64,000 nucleotides of DNA from Betaproteobacteria bacterium (GTDB lineage Bacteria; Pseudomonadota; Gammaproteobacteria; Burkholderiales; Ga0077523). The stretch lies in the NCBI GenBank assembly GCA_016713305.1, contig JADJPK010000008.1, positions 62,001 through 126,000 of the forward strand, given 5' to 3'. Position 1 is the stretch's first letter. Each line of letters begins with the position of its first letter. Of this stretch, positions 60,981 through 64,000 are shown in pieces. Both the position numbers and the translations under genes were made by a program. The notes below the pieces were generated by a model. That model worked only from the letters and a program-made list of their open reading frames with translations. It made no database searches and was not told the origin of the DNA.

Positions 60981-62429
60981 ATGAGCACCCCACAATTCTC
61001 GAATCTCATCGCCGGCGAGTGGATCGCGGGCGCGACCGTCACGCGCAACATCAATCCGTCCGACACCTCGGACGTCATCGGGGAATACGCGCAGGCGGAC
61101 GCCGCCCAGACCGAGCGCGCGATCGCCGCCGCCCGTGCCGCATTTCCGGCGTGGTCCTCGTTCAACACGCAGGCCCGCGCGGACATCCTTGAGAAGGCGG
61201 GTCTGGAAATCATCGCGCGCAAGGACGAGCTGGGCCAGCTGCTGTCGCGCGAGGAAGGCAAGACATTGGCGGAAGGCGTGGGCGAGGTGGTCCGCGCAGG
61301 CAACGTGTTCAAGTTCTTCGCCGGCGAGGTGCTGCGGCGCTCCGGCGAACTGATCTCCTCCGTGCGTCCGGGCGTGGACGTGGAGATCACGCGCGAGCCG
61401 CTGGGTGTGGTGGGCATCATCGCCCCCTGGAATTTCCCGTCGGCCATTCCGGCCTGGAAGGTGGCACCCGCGCTGGCGCACGGCAACTGCGTCGTGTTCA
61501 AGCCGGCCGATCTTGTGCCCGGTTCTTCCTGGGCCATCGCCGACATCCTGCACCGTGCCGGTGTCCCGGCGGGCGCGTTCAATCTCTGCATGGGCCGCGG
61601 GTCCGTGGTCGGCGAGGCGCTCCTGGCCGACCCGCGCGTCGACGCCGTCACGTTCACGGGTTCCGTGGAGACGGGCAAGAAGGTCGCGATGAAGGCGCTG
61701 GCGACGATGAAGAAGTTCCAGCTGGAAATGGGCGGCAAGAACCCGCTGGTGGTGCTGGACGATGCGGACATCAAGACGGCCGTCGAGTGCGCCGTCAACG
61801 GCGCCTTCTTCTCGACGGGCCAGCGCTGCACGGCTTCGTCCCGGCTCATCGTGACCAAGGGCATCCACGACCAGTTCGTGGCCGCGATGGTGGAACGCCT
61901 CAAGGGACTGGTCGTCGACAATGCGCTCAAGTCCGGAACGCACATCGGCCCGGTGGTGGACCAGAGCCAGCTGAACCAGGATCTGTACTACATCGACGAA
62001 GGCAAGAAGGGCGGGGCGAAGCTCGCCTTCGGCGGCAATCTGCTCAAGCGCGAGACGCAGGGCTTCTACCTGGAGCCGGCGCTCTTCACGGAAACCGACA
62101 ACAGCATGCGGATCAACCGCGAGGAAGTCTTCGGCCCGGTCGCCACGGTCATTGCCGTCAACGACTACGACGAAGCGCTGGCCGTGGCGAACGACACGCC
62201 GTTCGGTCTGAGTTCCGGCATCTGCACGCGCTCGCTCAAGTACGCATCGCACTTCCGCAAGATGAGCCAGGCGGGCATGGTCATGGTGAACCTGCCGACC
62301 GCCGGCGTGGACTATCACGTGCCGTTCGGCGGCCGGAAGGGATCGAGCTACGGACCGCGGGAGCAGGGCCGCTACGCGCAGGAGTTCTTCACCACGGTCA
62401 AGACCGCCTACATCGCAGCCCAGGTCTGA
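60981..62429 (+). CDS. NAD(P)-dependent aldehyde dehydrogenase (2-oxoglutarate semialdehyde-type)
   Basis: A 482-residue aldehyde dehydrogenase. Cofactor region APWNFPSAIPAWKVAPALAH near 149-168, general base E249 in LEMGGKNP and catalytic cysteine C283 in GQRCTASSR. The C-terminal PFGGRKGSSYGPREQGRYAQ pattern, with Ser-Ser-Tyr, is close to enzymes that oxidise 2-oxoglutarate semialdehyde (2,5-dioxovalerate) in pentose and hydroxyproline breakdown. ATG 60981 has GGAGGAAAC upstream. Succinate-semialdehyde dehydrogenase is the alternative. Confidence 0.85.
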   Translation: MSTPQFSNLIAGEWIAGATVTRNINPSDTSDVIGEYAQADAAQTERAIAAARAAFPAWSSFNTQARADILEKAGLEIIARKDELGQLLSREEGKTLAEGVGEVVRAGNVFKFFAGEVLRRSGELISSVRPGVDVEITREPLGVVGIIAPWNFPSAIPAWKVAPALAHGNCVVFKPADLVPGSSWAIADILHRAGVPAGAFNLCMGRGSVVGEALLADPRVDAVTFTGSVETGKKVAMKALATMKKFQLEMGGKNPLVVLDDADIKTAVECAVNGAFFSTGQRCTASSRLIVTKGIHDQFVAAMVERLKGLVVDNALKSGTHIGPVVDQSQLNQDLYYIDEGKKGGAKLAFGGNLLKRETQGFYLEPALFTETDNSMRINREEVFGPVATVIAVNDYDEALAVANDTPFGLSSGICTRSLKYASHFRKMSQAGMVMVNLPTAGVDYHVPFGGRKGSSYGPREQGRYAQEFFTTVKTAYIAAQV

Positions 62430-62433
62430 CCGG

Positions 62434-63096
62434 GTGGCCGACTTCGCGGAGGCACCGCTCACGGCGGCAGAGGCGCGGGTGCTCGGGGTGCTGGTGGAAA
62501 AGCAGTACGCCACCCCCGACGCCTACCCCCTCACGGCGAACTCGCTCCTCGCCGGATGCAATCAAAAGACGAGCCGGTTCCCGATCATGAACCTGTCCGA
62601 GTCCGAGATCGTGTCCGTGCTCGAGAACCTCAAGTACAGGACCCTCGTGATCGAGTCGTACGGGGCCTCCGGGAGGGTGCTGCGGTACGCGCACAATCTC
62701 GCCAAGGTGCTGGGGGTGGGGCAGCCGATGCTCGCGCTGCTGGCGGTGCTCATGCTGCGGGGGCCGCTCACGGCCGGCGAGCTTCGCACGATGACCGACC
62801 GTCTCTACCGGTTTCCCGACATCTCCTCGGTGGAAGCGTATCTCGAGGACATGATCACCCGGGCTGCAGTGCCCCTGGTCGTCAAGCTTTCGCGGCAGCC
62901 AGGATCCCGCGAGCAGCGCTGGGCCCATCTTCTCGCCGGACCCGTCGCCGATCTGCCGGTGGCCGGTGACGCCATGGAACGCGATGGCGATTCGAACGCG
63001 GGCGCACTGGGGGCCGAGGTTGCAGCCTTGAGGGACGAGGTGCGGGACCTGCGGGCGAGGCTCGAACGTCTCGAGCAGGCTCTGGGCGACGCCTGA
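62434..63096 (+). CDS. UPF0502 (YceH-like, DUF480) protein
   Basis: A 220-residue DUF480 protein. Opening LTAAEARVLGVLVEKQYATP, then LAGCNQKTSRFPIMNLSESE and LLAVLMLRGPLTAGELRTMT, i.e. two winged-helix-like modules, and a short C-terminal coiled coil (LRDEVRDLRARLERLEQAL). Start GTG 62434 is four bases after the aldehyde dehydrogenase stop. Family function is not known; the winged-helix fold suggests nucleic-acid or protein binding. It is convergent with the next gene across seven bases. Confidence 0.88.
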   Translation: MADFAEAPLTAAEARVLGVLVEKQYATPDAYPLTANSLLAGCNQKTSRFPIMNLSESEIVSVLENLKYRTLVIESYGASGRVLRYAHNLAKVLGVGQPMLALLAVLMLRGPLTAGELRTMTDRLYRFPDISSVEAYLEDMITRAAVPLVVKLSRQPGSREQRWAHLLAGPVADLPVAGDAMERDGDSNAGALGAEVAALRDEVRDLRARLERLEQALGDA

Positions 63097-63103
63097 CGGC
63101 GGT

Positions 63104-63856
63104 TCAGTAGGCGCGGTCGGTGCCGACGGACCGGATCCGGATCGCCGCCTCGTAGAGCGATTCGCCCGTGTCGCGGCGCCAGGGCTGACCGGCGAGATAC
63201 AGACTCGTGTCGTGTTCCGGATCGGCCCGCGCGCGTCCGGCACGGCGTTCCAGGTGGAACGACACCAGCGCCGGTGCAACATCGGGATAGCGGTCGTGGA
63301 GGTAGAGGGCCAGATACGCATCGGCGAGGATCTCCCGCCACAGCACCCGCCGCGGAGATGCAGAGAGCTGGGTGGCGCCCGCCACGGTCGACTGGGCGGT
63401 CAGGCCGCTCAGCGAACCGCTGTCGTTGCTGATGTTGCCGGCTTCGGATTGGGCGACGTAACTGTCTTCGCAGTGCCCCAGTTCGTGGGCGAACAGCGCC
63501 TCCATGTACGGCCGGCGAACGGCTGGTTCCAGCTGCTGCAGCGTGTCGACCAGGTAGGCCGACGTCTTCAGCACCGAGATGCGGCAATGGCGGCTTTCAT
63601 AGGTGGCGATCATGGCGATGGTGACGGCCGGATCGGTGACCACCTCCAGGCGGGCGCTCCAGCCCTGGGGTGCGAAGGCCGCCAGCGCCGTGGAGAACGC
63701 TTCTTCCAGGCCGCCCGCCCGGCTCGGCGAGGCGCTGACGAGCATGGCGGCCATGCATGCCGCGAGCAGCGTCCCGATGAATGCCGATGCAGTCCTCGGT
63801 TCGCCCGGGGGGCGGACGCGAATCCTGCGGCAGATCTGGTTGCACAACGACATCAT
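63104..63856 (-). CDS. exported HExxH metallopeptidase-like protein
   Basis: A 250-residue protein. The start is the ATG at 63856, with GGGAG about nine bases upstream; the longer GTG frame starting at 63904 would begin in the riboswitch leader. A membrane/signal segment (FIGTLLAACMAAMLVSA) precedes the mature domain. HELGH at 124-128 is a zinc-binding HExxH, and E175 with D179 in REILADAYLALYL are placed like the third ligand of gluzincins. I do not recognise a named family. A putative c-di-GMP riboswitch lies directly upstream, so expression likely follows the biofilm/motility switch; it may process a surface or matrix protein. Confidence 0.72.
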   Translation of the reverse strand: MMSLCNQICRRIRVRPPGEPRTASAFIGTLLAACMAAMLVSASPSRAGGLEEAFSTALAAFAPQGWSARLEVVTDPAVTIAMIATYESRHCRISVLKTSAYLVDTLQQLEPAVRRPYMEALFAHELGHCEDSYVAQSEAGNISNDSGSLSGLTAQSTVAGATQLSASPRRVLWREILADAYLALYLHDRYPDVAPALVSFHLERRAGRARADPEHDTSLYLAGQPWRRDTGESLYEAAIRIRSVGTDRAY

Positions 63857-63904
63857 CGATGGAGACTCCCTCGTTCCCGCTGCGAGGGGTGGACGACGGA
63901 TCAC

Positions 63905-64000
63905 GGTCCGCAGCCGGCGGCCCCGCCGGCTTGCAGGTGGAACCTGGTTAGCCCGGTGGCTTTGCGTCCCCGGCTTTCACCGGGTTTGCCCCATGCAGAA
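63905..64000 (-). ncRNA. putative c-di-GMP-I (GEMM) riboswitch
   Basis: On the minus strand the highly conserved GEMM elements occur in the right order. GGGGCAAACC (ending near 63983) is followed by CCGG-TGAAAG-CCGG (the GAAA-loop stem), then GGGACGCAAAGCC-like GACGCAAAGCC (63968-63958) and ACCGGGCTAACC. A perfect stem AGCCGGCGG/CCGCCGGCT (63931-63912) follows and could be the regulatory hairpin, about 55 bases before the start of the HExxH gene. The aptamer reaches the window edge, so its 5' stem is partly outside. The closing stem was not verified. Confidence 0.72.

Noticed and set aside
1..64000. tRNA, rRNA, insertion sequence, prophage or integrase
   Set aside because: No clover-leaf-like sequence, transposase, integrase or terminal inverted repeats with target duplication were seen on reading both strands.

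Overview
The window is high-GC, densely packed DNA whose gene content points to a betaproteobacterium. The pointers are PEP-CTERM surface proteins, a catecholate-siderophore receptor with its PiuC-type hydroxylase, ThrH, a UPF0502 protein and a solute-binding protein of the quinoprotein-associated type. This assignment is by gene content only. There are no rRNA or tRNA genes, no CRISPR array and no insertion sequence that I can see.

Region 1 (1-10.4 kb) is a nitrogen-scavenging operon: a NitT/TauT-type ABC transporter, a type III glutamine synthetase homologue, the two DUF1989 proteins (UAAP1 and UAAP2), a biotin-dependent urea carboxylase-family enzyme and allophanate hydrolase. The DUF1989 pair beside the carboxylase is the published signature of guanidine rather than urea degradation. 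Region 2 (10.5-18.8 kb) holds an NSS-family transporter, a DOMON-like protein, a NamZ-type muramidase, a Fur-type iron locus (receptor plus 2OG-Fe hydroxylase), a PepSY protein, an LpxH-like phosphoesterase and diacylglycerol kinase.

Region 3 (18.9-25.3 kb) is a surface or stress cluster: a small membrane peptide, a HupE/UreJ protein, a TPR protein, a DUF4331 protein whose PEP-CTERM tail is out of frame, and an ECF sigma factor with a ChrR-like cupin partner.

Region 4 (25.3-41.5 kb) looks like one catabolic regulon. A divergent TetR regulator faces a perfect operator palindrome. Downstream are an FAH-family hydrolase, an alpha/beta hydrolase, two tandem paralogous amidohydrolases, a full branched-chain-type ABC transporter whose last ATPase is fused to a Tm-1-like (UPF0261) domain, the TIM-barrel partner of that domain, a flotillin-like protein, an SRPBCC protein and an SRPBCC-quinone oxidoreductase fusion. 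The substrate is unknown. This is the strongest candidate for an undescribed system.

Region 5 (41.6-53.4 kb) has ThrH, an unrecognised 598-residue protein translationally coupled to a LarC C-terminal-domain-like protein, and then four PEP-CTERM proteins (two of DUF839/PhoX type, one TIGR03118 type, one unknown). They are separated by strong hairpin terminators, and a decayed copy of a solute-binding-protein gene lies between two of them. Region 6 (53.8-64 kb) is mixed metabolism: a BASS-type transporter, Tat-exported PhoX, a threonine dehydratase-like enzyme, an MBL hydrolase, an AI-2E-type permease, an aminotransferase, an aldehyde dehydrogenase and a UPF0502 protein. It ends in a secreted HExxH protein whose leader carries what reads as a c-di-GMP-I (GEMM) riboswitch at the right edge of the window.
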